Assembly (NCBI GenBank): GCA_037447655.1
Contig: JBBHKE010002673.1
Coordinates: 64,001-106,081 of the forward strand
Source of the DNA: Zygnema cylindricum
Taxonomy: Eukaryota > Streptophyta > Zygnematophyceae > Zygnematales > Zygnemataceae
Length of the DNA: 42,081 bases
Direction: 5' to 3'
Within the stretch, counting starts at the first letter, position 1, and each line of letters starts with the position of its first letter. The position numbers and the translations under genes are program-made. Of the stretch, positions 32,201 through 42,081 are shown piece after piece. The notes beneath the pieces were generated by a model. It searched no databases and was not told the origin of the DNA. It saw nothing but the letters and a program-made list of their open reading frames with translations.

Positions 32201-35200
32201 CGCCAGGAAAAGCTGTATTTCATTTGGCTGTTCGGTTAGCGACGCGTCACCTGTAGCATACTACTGTTCAGGCTCGGCTGGCTGATTTATCAGTTATCCA
32301 GTAAGTATTAGTTATTATACCTGGACATTATTTGGTGAAAGTATCAAAAATCACATACTTCTGGAATTCGGTTATTATATCGAGAAAGAGACACTTAATG
32401 GATTTTTGGTCCACATTGGAGGTTGGTGGGGGCCGAATAACTCATATGTTAGCTGACATAAGGAGTTTATGCTTATCTTGTAGGGGAAAAAGGAATAATA
32501 TAGCTAGGCTTACTGGTCACCCAGTTAACTTTGCTGGCTTGGCGATTCCATGCTCTTTCTAACTTTTTGAGTATGGTAGTTCAAGGAGCTGAACTTAATG
32601 AGTATTCGATACCCCACGACCACCCCATAGTTTATTTTTTCAATTATTGATATCCACATTATTATGAAATTGCTAAGCATTAAAAAAAAAATGATGGCAG
32701 GTATGGTGAAACATTTAGCGTATCTGCCGAGGCGCTGGATCCTAACTTCACTCTTCCAATTGGCAAGGCAAAGGTGCTTTTTTTTCCCTTTACACCCCTT
32801 TGATCTCACTCTTGATCAGCTCTCAGATTTTTGCTCGTCACTTTTTGTATTACGAATTCAATTGTGATGAAAACAAGAATCTGAGGGTTGTCTTATCTGA
32901 TGCCGGTTGTCACAGGTGGAGAGGGAAGGCACTGACGTGACTTTGGTTTCATACACAAAAACTGTCGGATACTGTTTGAAGGTGGGCCTTTTCTTACTGG
33001 AACGGCAACTAACTCTGAAAAAACCCTGAATGAGAGAGCTCCGAAGCAAGAATGAGAATGCAGTGTGTAAGTTGAGAATTCCAATGGTTATTCATGTTGG
33101 GGTTTTGATATTTTGGGGACTGGTCTCCAGGCAGCTGAGGAGCTTGCAAAGGAGGGCATCAGTGCAGAGGTGAGTAACATGTTTTTTTTTACATGTTTTG
33201 GTGATTAAATTTTTTTTTTTTGTTTTAAACATTTTGCTGTAGTTTTTATTGATTGATAGATCACTTTTTTGAGCATGTAAGCTTTGAACAGGTAGGGTTA
33301 TTACACTATCGAAGTTTTAGCCTTGTTTTGAGGGTAAAATATCGTACATTTCGCTGAGCTTCTTGAGTACTTGTATTTCGGCTTCGCATGAAACTGTACG
33401 ATTCACCCTTGACACAAGGGTGAAATTATTTCGTATAATCACCCTATGAATGCAGGCAACGTTAGGAGCAGAGTTTTTGTTTTATGTCAACGGCATCATT
33501 TTTTCTATGTCAATAGCCACATTTTTTTTTGAAGAGCTGCATTTTTTAATTTTAAGAGCATCTATTTTTAATGTTAAGGGCATCATATTCTTTTTTATGT
33601 CAAGAGCATCATATTCTTTTTTATGTTAAGACCATCATTTTCTTTATATGAAGAGCATCATTCTCTTTATGTTAAGAGCGTGCGTCATTTCTTAGTATCT
33701 GGTCCCGTTCGACCTCTACAGGTCATTAATTTGAGGAGCATTCGACCCCTGGACCGTGCGACGATAAACGCTTCGGTGCGCAAAACATCGCGGCTCGTGA
33801 CGGTCGAGGAAGGCTGGCCTCAACACGGTGTTGGGGCGGAAATTTGGTGAGGACATGGGTCGCCTCAAGTTGTACTTATTTGTTGGAAGTCTTTGTACAT
33901 ACGTCCTCGAGTGTACTCTCCCCACTCTTTACATTCGTAGTTATTACGGAAAATAAAGTATACAGGGTTGTGCTGTAATTGTTTGACTCTAGTTGCCTCA
34001 TAATAGGAGATGCATTTTTAGGAATATTCCGGCTAGCCAGCTGCTCTGCCCATTGTCTCTCTCTCTCTTTCTCTCTCTCTCCCTTCCCTCCAGATTCCTC
34101 TCTGTCCCCCTCTCTTTTTCCCCACTTTCTTTATACTTTGCAGACCTTGTTTGAAGAGCTCTTGCTCAGTGTCCCTCTCCCTCTCTCCCCTTTTGCTTCA
34201 TACTTTGTTGATCGTGTTTGAAACTCCGGCAGTTCGTAACATTTTTGGGGTTTTCGTTTAATTTATGATGATTTATGATCTGTTGTTAATCTTCTGTCCC
34301 ATTTAATTTGCGGTGGCCCCATTGGCTGGCAGTGCGAGTGTGGTGGAGGAGAGTTTTGAGTACCTCGACGCCCCGGTAGAGAGGATAGCGGGAGCCGACA
34401 TTCCCATGCCTTACGCTGCCAATTTGGAGCGACTTGCATTGCCTCAGGTGAGAAAGTATTTTTGTATTGAAGTACCTGAGTACATTGTGTATCGTTATAG
34501 GTGGGAAACTATTATAGTTTTTGACTACTTGAGGACACCGTGTATTGAGAAACTATTCTAGTATTTAAGTACTTGAGTACACCGTGTATCGTTATCGGTG
34601 AGAAACTGTTTTAGTATTTAAGTACTCGAGTTCACTGTTAATTGTTATTAGCGTCAATGTCACTTTATCGCTGCATCTAAATTTTACCCTTTGAACCTAA
34701 AATAGTGTCAATCTCACTGATTGTTTTTTTTGTAAACACCAGTTCTTGAAACGGCTCAAAACCAGCCACGTTTTGAACTGAATTATAATTGATAATACTA
34801 ATATAAGCCTTACACTAATAATATCTTGATGCTAATAACGATTGCAGTAACCCACTACGTTATCACTAATTCCGTCCAGATTTTGCCTTCTGAACACTAA
34901 ATAGCATTGTTAATACTCCTTTCTTAACCCTATCTTTTTTTGCTGTTCACAATCATCCACATTATTTGGACAGGAAATATTTTTATTAACGCTAAAACAC
35001 CTTTTGCACTGACTATGTCTTAATGCTTGTAGCAATTATCGGCAAAGTTAAGGATTTCTGCTGGTATGGCTGTCCACTTTTTTGTACTGGTTTAAGGGGT
35101 TTTTTTTGTTCTCTGTATTCCTCACTGAAAAGGGGAAAAACATTACATCAATATCCACACTAACAGAGGTCCACACTTAGCCGAACTATAGGTTGATATA

Positions 35201-35485
35201 TATGTTGTTAGTTACCGACACCGCAAACCTGAAATTTTGATAACTTACCTGTACATTTTAAGTATTTAAAACTGATTTGATAATTTGACATTCCGACCTT
35301 ATCTGTACTTTTGTATTCAAAACCGATTTGGGAATGGATGTTTGGACCTTACCTGTACCCTTGAAAACCCTAAAAAACTTTAGAAACTTATTTGGGGATT
35401 TATATTGGTGTGACAGATCGAAGACATTGTGAGGGCAGCAAAACGAGCGTGTTACCGTGAAGTCCCACAAAGGGCAGCGGCTTGA
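26244..35485 (+). CDS. PDHB: Pyruvate dehydrogenase E1 component subunit beta, mitochondrial
   Basis: Beta subunit of the E1 alpha2-beta2 heterotetramer of the mitochondrial pyruvate dehydrogenase complex, which decarboxylates pyruvate with thiamine diphosphate. Fourteen exons join to 376 aa, phases consistent, all introns GT-AG: 26244-26315, 26894-26941, 27563-27649, 28390-28416, 29694-29756, 30294-30380, 30849-30974, 31764-31897, 32701-32773, 32916-32981, 33131-33169, 33722-33846, 34333-34447, 35417-35485. Residues 1-40 are an Ala/Arg-rich, acid-free transit peptide except at its end. The TPP-binding-fold half ([61 protein letters not shown]) is followed by the transketolase C-terminal domain ([39 protein letters not shown]). 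Codon phases split at exons 8/9 (TT|G) and 12/13 (TG|T). The tail after RACYR is longer than I recall for Arabidopsis PDB1 (363 aa). Confidence 0.96.
27010..27190. repeat. MITE-like fragment in PDHB intron 2
   Basis: Starts ACACTGCCCATCGCTATT at 27021, also found (with small changes) at 27657 in intron 3 and 36192 after the gene. A second block, TCTTACCTTTTGATGGCGAT, near 27113 recurs in altered form near 36308. An 18-base T-run (27070-27087) lies between. No target duplication was delimited. Confidence 0.55.
27687..27917. mobile_element. Inverted-repeat element (MITE) in PDHB intron 3
   Basis: About 230 bases with long arms. The left arm (ATTGTATTTAACGTATATG, TTTTTTTCGCCACTTAAAAC, CTTTTCTCCATACACAC) is mirrored by the right arm at about 27846-27914 with only a few mismatches over about 65 bases. 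It resembles the element at 22550-22722. As part of the pre-mRNA it would form a long hairpin downstream of the exon 3 splice donor. Confidence 0.8.
27925..28083 (+). repeat. Purine (GGGAGA)n tract in PDHB intron 3
   Basis: About 160 bases consisting almost only of G and A on the sense strand, with many GGG runs (for example GGGGGAGGGGGAGGGAGAGG near 28045). Suitable for G-quadruplex or triplex formation. The open frame through it is a composition artefact. Confidence 0.9.
28683..28745 (+). repeat. Degenerate CCCTAA-type repeat in PDHB intron 4
   Basis: Five or six irregularly spaced CCCTA or CCCTAA units in about 60 bases, resembling the plant telomeric unit CCCTAAA but not in tandem register. 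Confidence 0.45.
29178..29268. repeat. Small inverted-repeat element in PDHB intron 4
   Basis: GAGGGTAAATTGAACAC and TTTAGGGTAA on the left face TTACCCTAAA and GGACTATTTACCCTC on the right, about 90 bases in all. A similar GAGGGTAAAAT...ACCCTTG arrangement is seen in intron 11 near 33330-33430. Confidence 0.6.
31007..31270 (+). repeat. Pyrimidine (CTCTCC)n tract in PDHB intron 7
   Basis: About 260 bases dominated by C and T on the sense strand, immediately 3' of exon 7, far longer than a splicing polypyrimidine tract and about 500 bases from the acceptor. Complementary in composition to the intron 3 purine tract. Confidence 0.9.
31885..32110 (+). repeat. Tandem repeat at the exon 8/intron 8 boundary
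   Basis: Units begin near 31885, 31945, 31991, 32036 and 32083 (spacing about 60, 46, 45 and 47). Each starts with a variant of AAAACGAGCTC, which in the first unit is the end of exon 8, and continues with a CT-rich stretch, AAATAGTGTGTAGACATAT. The repeat therefore copies the exon end plus the start of the intron. Confidence 0.8.
33483..33690 (+). repeat. Minisatellite in PDHB intron 11
   Basis: Seven or eight imperfect units of roughly 25-30 bases based on AAGAGCATCATATTC followed by TTTTTTATGTT, ending shortly before the exon 12 acceptor (33720-33721). Confidence 0.8.
34447..34650 (+). repeat. Tandem repeat at the exon 13/intron 13 boundary
   Basis: Units start near 34447, 34500, 34545 and 34597 (about 46-53 bases). 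Consensus runs GGTGAGAAACTATT, then TAGTATTTAAGTACTTGAG, then TACACCGTGTATCGTTAT. The first unit begins at the true splice donor, and two later ones retain GGTGGG or GGTGAG, giving decoy donors at 34501 and 34598. Confidence 0.8.
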
Positions 35486-36125
35486 GGAGCATCGGCAAAA
35501 TAACAATTTTTCACTTTAAAAAAGTTTTTTTTTTATTTTTCTTCTGGGTCACCTCTCCTTTAAGGACGGTGATTGCAGAGAACATCGCAAAAGAAGTCGC
35601 AAAAAGCCGTAATTTTCTTACTTTCGGCGGTAGTATTATTTCATATAAATATATATATCGGTTAGGGTTTTAACTCCAATCCTCATTCATTTCCATGCCT
35701 CTCTCCACTTTGTCACCTTTTTTTTGCGAGTTTCTGTGACATTTTTTTAGTTGAAGTTTGTGCAGGACAGCAAAAAATATCTTTGAAAGGTAGTAGGAGG
35801 TAAATATAGGGAGTCGGGGGAAGATAATTTTTGAGGTGGAAAAAAAAAAAAAAAAAAAAACAAAATCAAATCAAATCGTTGTTTTGCATCTCAATAATAA
35901 TAAGTTCATTTTGTCTGTCTCTGTTGCGTGTCTTGGTGCCTCTTCTAAGGGAGGATTTATTTTTTCTGGTAGGTTGTTTTTTGTGGTTTATTATGGCCAG
36001 TTAAGAATTTTCGGTCGAGTAATCGTATGAAAAACAACAGTAGGAAAATCGACTAAAATGCTGTATGTTTGATTTTACTGGAAGAAACGTTTTTTTTATG
36101 CGGTCATATTTGTACAATTGTAATC

Positions 36126-36131
36126 AATAAA
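36126..36131 (+). promoter_or_regulatory. Candidate PDHB polyadenylation signal
   Basis: AATAAA, 641 bases after the stop codon, preceded by a U-rich stretch and TTGTAA (36118-36123). It is the first clear canonical hexamer downstream of the coding region, although plant signals are degenerate and the real 3' end may be nearer. Confidence 0.45.
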
Positions 36132-36190
36132 ACAGCAATGTTTCATGACTTCAATATTTTGGTGAACATTTTCTCGACTAATATGTCAGT

Positions 36191-36350
36191 AACACTGCCC
36201 ATTGCTATTGGTGTTAAACATTTTTTGGGCAGGTGAAAGTGTTAAACTTAATATTCAAATGTTGGATACTATTTTTTTTTTTAAGAAATGAGTGGAAAGG
36301 TAAAGATCTTACCTTCAATTGCAATATTGTGATGGAAAATGACAAATGTG
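36191..36350. repeat. MITE-like fragment downstream of PDHB
   Basis: Contains ACACTGCCCATTGCTATTGG at 36192 and AGATCTTACCTTCAATTGCA near 36304, matching the two blocks of the intron 2 fragment in the same order and spacing class. This is a third local copy of the family. Confidence 0.55.
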
Positions 36351-38211
36351 TTGCAAAAAAGTGTGTATTGATGGAGCAAAGTAACACGATGCCCAAAAGT
36401 TTTGCTTTATATAATTATAATATTAAAAACTGCAATCATCAATTTCAATGAAATTTCAACGGATGCAGAGTCGAATAAGTGCTGGGAAGTACAACATAAG
36501 AATGAAAGTGAATCATACATGTACAAACTCTAAAAGAATTGTATTTGTCTTTTACGTATTATCTTTCATGATTTGACTTTTATGAATTATGTCTTTCATA
36601 TATGCTTTTATGCAGTTTCTCTTATATGTTGTCTTCGACGTACTTATCTTTTTTTTGTATTTTGTCGTTTATGTCTTTTGTATGTCCATGCATTCTCTTT
36701 CCTGTTTAAGGCATCTGGCATATATTATGGTAATAAGTGTTTAATTTTCTGACCTGCAGTGAACCAGAGACCAATGAGGTTTTGTGAATTTTTCCTTTAT
36801 TATTTTTTTTTTTTTATAATATTCTTCTAACGTATGCAGGGACTATGGTTGAGCTTGAACACGGACTACTCCCTTTGAAGTTATCTTTTTCCAAATAAAC
36901 ATTTTATTCGCTCATCCAACCATTTTATTTTTATACATGAAAATAAAATAAATAAGTTGTACATTTTGCCACAAAGTCCCCATAATCCGAAACCTCGACT
37001 TTTCTTGAACATTTTTGCCAGTTTTTCTTGTCATCAGCTTACAATTGAAACAATACAGATATGTTAAGAAAGTAAAATTTTATGAAGACTACATGTAGAT
37101 CCTATGAAAACCTAATGAAACTTTCTAAAGAAGGCGCGATTACAAACGCGACTTTACGGATTGGAGAGTCAGATAGCTTCACGAGGCTTAGGAACATAGT
37201 TCAATCCTATCCCTCCACAACTGCATTCCTCGCCACATGACGGATAAAGGAATATTCATTCTTACCTAGTGTTGTTCACACTAAAATACGACTTTCGGCC
37301 AGAATAAGTCGCTTTCATCCATTTCACTTGCAGTGTTCCCAGTCACTCAAATGATTTAACCAAGCCCTTCCAACAAAATTCAAAAAGAAAAATAAAAAAA
37401 CGGTTCAAAACTTGGTTTTTTCTCATCAAGCTGACGAGATCTATTCCATCACCACCCGAGTGTTTACGATAAATAAAATTAAAAAGCAATGGGCAAAACT
37501 AAAAACGCCATCCAAAGCTCGCCCTCTGGAGAAAAACCTACACAGAAACTTCCAAGCTTTGAAAAAAACCATTTGTGAAAGCCCATTGGTGCCCTAAAGG
37601 AAAGCGCCCAAAAAGAATCGCCCAAACATAAAAAGTGTACTAATGAAACAAGCAGCCAGGTGGCAAATAACGACAGGTCAACAACGTTTTTGTTTAAGTT
37701 AAGAAGCTTAAGTGTTTCATGAGCTTCCCCATATTAAAAATTACAATTAGCAACATTGTGGCGGGATGTGGTCCCTCCAATCATTCTACAATACTACAAC
37801 GCACAAAAATTAGTGTGGAGCATAAGAAGGACGTCCACGGATACATGTACCGTGGCCACTCTCAAACGTAGAAACGTTAACTACCGATTCTAAAAAAACA
37901 ATTTTGAAAACATAAGTGATAACATTTTTGGAAACAACTTTCGAAACATTACTCTCTCTCGGGCCAACTTTCATTCTCTTTCTCTCTCTCTCTCTCTTTC
38001 TTTCCAAGCTACTGCCAAGGAGAGCCTCCCATCGCAAGTACCACAAGTACAAGTACATCCTATTCCAATAAACCTAACCCTCTAGTACGCTTTACCAAGA
38101 AGTGGATACCCTTCCATATTGAGAGTATCGGACCATCTCAACTGCATTCAAGCACCACAGAAAACAGTGTTTTAGTAATTAAAATTACAGTAATTTATGA
38201 GTTCTATGACA

Positions 38212-38404
38212 TATAACGATAGATAACAATATATAATAATATATAATAATATATAATAATATATAAAAATATATAATAACATATAATAATATATAACACT
38301 AATAATAGATAATAATATATAATAATAGATGATAATATATAATAATATATAACACTATAATAATAGATACTAATACATAATCATAGGTGATAATATGATA
38401 ATAA
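38212..38404. repeat. AT-rich minisatellite
   Basis: About 190 bases built from AATATATAATAATATATAAT-type units with a larger period containing AACACTAATAATAGAT, repeated about twice. Lies in the presumed distal 3' flank of the TM9 gene. Confidence 0.85.
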
Positions 38405-39167
38405 ACATTGTCTGTCGTTTTATTTTCTGAATTCGACTTATAACTGAGTCAAATGCCTCAGTAAAAATAAGTATTAAAGTTCAGGAAACTCTAGTTTCGT
38501 CCAATGTGAGAAAGCTTGTACTGTAGAATTGTATGGTAAAGGAGGATAAAATAGGTTTGAGCCTTTCTCTTTCTCTTTCTCTTTAACTGATTCAGAACTA
38601 AGGGGCTGACTGAATTGTACGAATAACATTTTCGGGAATTGTACAAAAGTTTTAGGATTAGAAAAAAGGGTTCAAAGAATCTTAAACGAAAAAGGTCGAA
38701 ACAGTTCATCCGACAGAACAGCATTCAACACACTCAAATAAGAGTCAATATATCTTCAATATCAACATTACGACTATCGAATTCCCATTGTCAATTCTTT
38801 TCGCAAAGAGAAAGGCTGTGCATCAACGATAATGAATCTGAAGTTAGTTTTACATAACATAAGCTAAGGTTACAGATATAGAGAGTATTTGGTGCGGTAA
38901 TATATTATGAACGTATTACAAAACTACTTAAAAGTCTCAGAAACTTGAATTTTACTTTGCATACAATAAACCACACCATAAACCATTCTTTTTGTACAGT
39001 CCATTCTGTCCCCATGAGTGCACATTCTCCATTCACAAGCCTTCCCTAACTTCCTGTACTCACTCTCGGATCATTATTCCCGTCAACCTATAAAGTTATT
39101 AATCTCAAGTTCATGCAAATTCACAAGATAGCCTGCTTAAAAGTGATTAAAAAAAAAAAAAAACCAC

Positions 39168-41982
39168 TTACTCGCATTTGATCGATCTATAGATGTGCCT
39201 CACAAACATGAGAGAGGCCCGGAAGCCCACTGATCCGAGCATGAGGAAAAAGCCAAAACAGACGCAGCTCATGAATCCAAAGAAGAAGGAAGTCTGCATG
39301 AAGCCGTTCATGTCGGACCGAGCGTAGTAGTAGTAGAAGCAGTACACAAAAATGAACACTCCAGTCGAGCCTCCACACAGAACAGACCTGAAAACGCGGA
39401 CGTTATGTCAATTAAGCATAAAAACAGTTAATTAGGAATAAACGTTTCAAGGTTTAAGAATGTTGTAGTGTCCAATATAGTTTTTTGTCGATATTATACA
39501 AAAACAGTTTTACAAACTTCATTTAGAAGGATTTTCATCTTACGGATGAAGAGCATGGGATTATATGCAGCAGAAAACCGACAACAGAGAAACATGTAAT
39601 CAGATACAGTTCTAACAACCATAAGTTTTTGAGATTGAGCCGTCTTAATCCATTATTGTTCTAAGATACAAAACAGAACAGAACTCCTAGATTTGGATTT
39701 CCTGAAGTTTACATTCCTCTGCATTGGAGGAAGAAGAGGAAGGAGGGGCAGCGTGAAAATCCTCACAACAGCTTAGTTAACTGAACCATTCCCACTATCA
39801 GAAGAGCCTGGTTTTGCCTACAATTAAAAGTTTTAAGGTGGTTCACAAAACATAATACACGCATAACAACTGTCCAATGCAAGAGACCTAATTGTTCAGA
39901 GGAGTAATCGCAACAGAACACTTGCTAAAAACAGGCGATCCAAACTAGAGTGGATAAATCTAGTAATAGATGGAAAATTGAAACAAAAAAGAAAAACTTA
40001 GTGAGCAAAATTTAGTTCGTTTTAAGTTGTTATCCCACTTGGTACAATCAGAATGTAAAAGAGAAAACAGTATGGGAATACAGAGGAGATGCACAATGTG
40101 TGGAACTGGGATTTTCGCCTTTCGTATGTTTTTGAAAAAGTGAATAACTCATTGGATTTTAAGAAATCAGTGTTTAGTACTTTTTTGATGACTACAATTA
40201 TTTTTTCCTGTATAATTCCACAGTTGTGAACTGCAAACTGATGTAAGAGTTGCAGCAAGAGGAGGAGAGAGTTCAATGGGCGACTGAAAATTTCTGCATT
40301 CTTTCCCTCCCTCCCTCAACAACCTTTCCTAAACCTAAGTGGTGAACTTCACCAACCCCATTGAAGAGTGAGCTTGTTCTTTTGAGGAAACAAAAATTAG
40401 GGGAGACACAGATCAACCTAAATAAAAGAAAAACTGAAAACAAAAACGATAACGGGAGAGAGAGAAGAGAGGCTCACCTCCACCACCACTCATGATCCTC
40501 GACAGCCAATTGGAAGTAGGTGAGAGCAATTGTGATAAACGCAGTCACAATAATAAGGATGACAAACACGATGAAAAGGATGGGGTAGATAGTATAATCC
40601 TTGTGCCCCCACACGCTTGCGAAAATGTAATAGAGCTCAATATAAATAGCGCTGAAAGGCAGGAAACCTGCCATACACATTTGAGGGATTGTGTGGCGAT
40701 ACCATGGGAGGGCGGGAATTTCACGAGGGTATTTTGTGGTTCGACAGGGTGCATGGAATTCTGCCTTACTTTTCTTCCCAGCAATGCCGCCCAGGACAAG
40801 GAGAGGGAAGGTGATAAGGGCCCAGATAAGAATGATGATACAAATGGTCGTAAAAGGAGGAGCTTTTGTTGACTTGTAGGCAATGGCAACACCAGTAAGG
40901 AAGGCAAACATCACAAATAGAGGGCCACAGAAGAGACCGCCTGTGAGAAGCACGTTGCGAACCTGCAATAGTGCTACTCCTCGGTTGTCAATGTTTGTAT
41001 TTACCGTTTATCCCCCCCCCCCCCCCTCCCTCTCTCTCACCTTCTCTCTCTCACCCTCTCTTTTCCCCTCCCCTCCCTCTCTCTCTCACACTCTCTCCCT
41101 CTTTCAGCTTCACATTAGACAAATTCCACCCTAGAAAATCATGGTTGGTATGTCTGACTGACATACATACAGGGAGGGGAGAGGGGGAGGGAGGGAGGGG
41201 GGGAGGGAGGGAGTATATGCCGCACTGATCTTTTTGCAGCTCGACTGTTATGCCATGGTTTCTGAAAAATATTTTTATGCACAGAAATCTACACATTTTT
41301 AAAAATTTCTTATCAACTTGCTGAACAACGTTCTACCTCTCGAGTAACAGAAGTTAAGTATGAGAAATACGATGAAGAAGACAACAAACTTTAAAGCTGA
41401 TGATTGACATTCCCGAAACCACACTCACCCAGTTGGTCCCCTCCATCTGCTTGTAGAACGATGACGCAGTGTAGCCGGCAATCCCTGATGTGAGAGCATA
41501 TATTGTCACCAGAGCAGTCCACATTTCCCCACCCTTGTAGGGATAGAAAACACCAACAAGTGCCAGCATGAAAATGAAGAGAACCCTGCAGAAGAAGTAT
41601 TTCTTTGATCAGTAAGTAAATCCATGATACCGTGGTTTTTATGTGCAAAGCCGTTTAACATGAAAACAATACAAGGTCACCAAAAGTAGCTTTTCCACGC
41701 GTTTTCGCACTTTTAAACTATGCAAGATTCAGGATGGAAGAATCAAAGCCTAAAAATTAACCCCCAAATTCAAAAACCGCAGCTACAAGAAAAGGAATAG
41801 AGCACTACACAAAACTGTCAAAAAGAGTCGATAAAAAATCTTACAGAAACAAAAGTTGTGTCCCACTCCCAAGGACAGCACAAAAAACACTCTTGTACGG
41901 AGGAAACCGGAAAACGTCCCCATGAATATACTTCCAACCTGTCTCCTCTTGGTCTTCTGCCGTCTCTTCATCCCGAGAGTAT
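39168..41982 (-). CDS. Transmembrane 9 superfamily member (nonaspanin/EMP70), C-terminal part
   Basis: Endomembrane protein 70 family: nine-membrane-span proteins of Golgi and endosomes involved in membrane-protein sorting. Four exons on -, phases consistent, GT-AG: 41982-41845, 41585-41429, 40962-40478, 39387-39168 (stop TAA 39168-39170), giving the last 332 residues. The first exon encodes the luminal/cytosolic junction typical of the family ([32 protein letters not shown]). Membrane segments follow ([107 protein letters not shown]-like final pair). The conserved [11 protein letters not shown] and EDHEWWWRS motifs are present. The C-terminus YRSIKCE carries the KxE form of the KxD/E COPI-binding Golgi-retention signal described for Arabidopsis EMP12. 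It most resembles plant TMN11/TMN12-type members. The N-terminal half lies beyond the right edge. Confidence 0.95.
41012..41105. repeat. Poly(C) and CT-rich tract in a TM9 intron
   Basis: A run of about 15 C residues (41012-41026) is followed by about 80 bases of CTCTCC-type sequence on +, which is purine-rich (GAGAGG, G-run) on the transcribed sense strand (-). It lies 50 bases from the splice acceptor of the exon starting at 40962. Confidence 0.88.
41171..41212. repeat. G-rich tract in the same TM9 intron
   Basis: Six or more GGG runs in 42 bases on + (GGGAGGGAGGGGGGGAGGGA type), i.e. C-rich in the pre-mRNA. It can pair with the oppositely composed tract at 41012-41105, about 65 bases away. 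Confidence 0.85.
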
Positions 41983-42081
41983 CTGCAATTGCCATGAGAG
42001 TTTTAAACCAGATGAGAAAGTTAAAACTGCCTTCGGACTACTAATATTAAATTGCAATTGAAAGCTATTTCAGTTCAGAGG

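Larger units (their letters stand above)
36132..39167. other. Intergenic region between convergent genes
   Basis: No coding region supported. Notable contents are a MITE-like fragment (36191-36350) related to those in introns 2 and 3, a (CT)n stretch at 37974-38005, an AT minisatellite at 38212-38404, and the 3' UTR of the TM9 gene, which should extend downward from 39167. Short blocks near 36760 and 36839 have splice-site-like borders but no frame. Confidence 0.6.

Noticed and set aside
33483-33690. CRISPR-like array
   Set aside because: Units are contiguous and imperfect without unique spacers, and the location is an intron of a eukaryotic gene.
36760-36900. Possible extra exons after PDHB (blocks bounded by CTGCAG and ATGCAG)
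   Set aside because: No reading frame or second donor consistent with a transcript could be established. They could be UTR exons but the sequence alone does not show it.

Overview
The window is intron-rich nuclear DNA from the plant lineage, a land plant or streptophyte alga. The two recognisable host genes have plant-type sequences and GT-AG introns of 142 to 1,277 bases, and the left half is packed with Ty1/copia LTR retrotransposons. The species cannot be named from the sequence alone.

Bases 1-16227 are a nest of related Copia elements. The oldest is a decayed + strand element (E, 1-2906). It received a solo LTR (F, 1135-2026, target duplication ATATG) and was then broken by a - strand element (A, LTR at 2907-3954, other LTR at 14513-15502). 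Element A was in turn split inside gag by a structurally complete + strand element (B, 7610-14060). B has 1,049-base LTRs differing at about nine positions and a perfect 5-base target duplication, TTCCA. A fourth, truncated LTR (G, 15503-16227) abuts A. A and B share two notable traits. Their primer-binding site is complementary to the anticodon arm of initiator tRNA-Met. Their gag reading frame begins inside the LTR and runs through that site. The LTRs also carry dense GTAC clusters and an antisense tRNA-like module.

Bases 16228-20910 hold a heavily decayed Copia element of a different lineage (D, +). A 501-base TA-flanked inverted-repeat element sits in its RNase H. Bases 20911-25811 have no recognised gene. 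They contain a larger, rearranged copy of that inverted-repeat element (with a nested 8-bp-duplication insert), a 944-base PIF/Harbinger-like element, a smaller inverted-repeat element and a 26-base perfect palindrome.

Bases 26244-35485 encode the mitochondrial pyruvate dehydrogenase E1 beta subunit on + in 14 exons (376 aa). Several introns carry small inverted-repeat elements, purine or pyrimidine tracts and minisatellites. In introns 8 and 13 the repeat unit appears to be a copy of the exon/intron boundary. Bases 36132-39167 are an intergenic space between convergent genes. Bases 39168-41982 are the last four exons of a transmembrane-9 (nonaspanin/EMP70) gene on -, whose 5' part lies beyond the right edge. 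The two host genes are unrelated in function: one acts in the mitochondrial matrix, the other in Golgi/endosome membranes.
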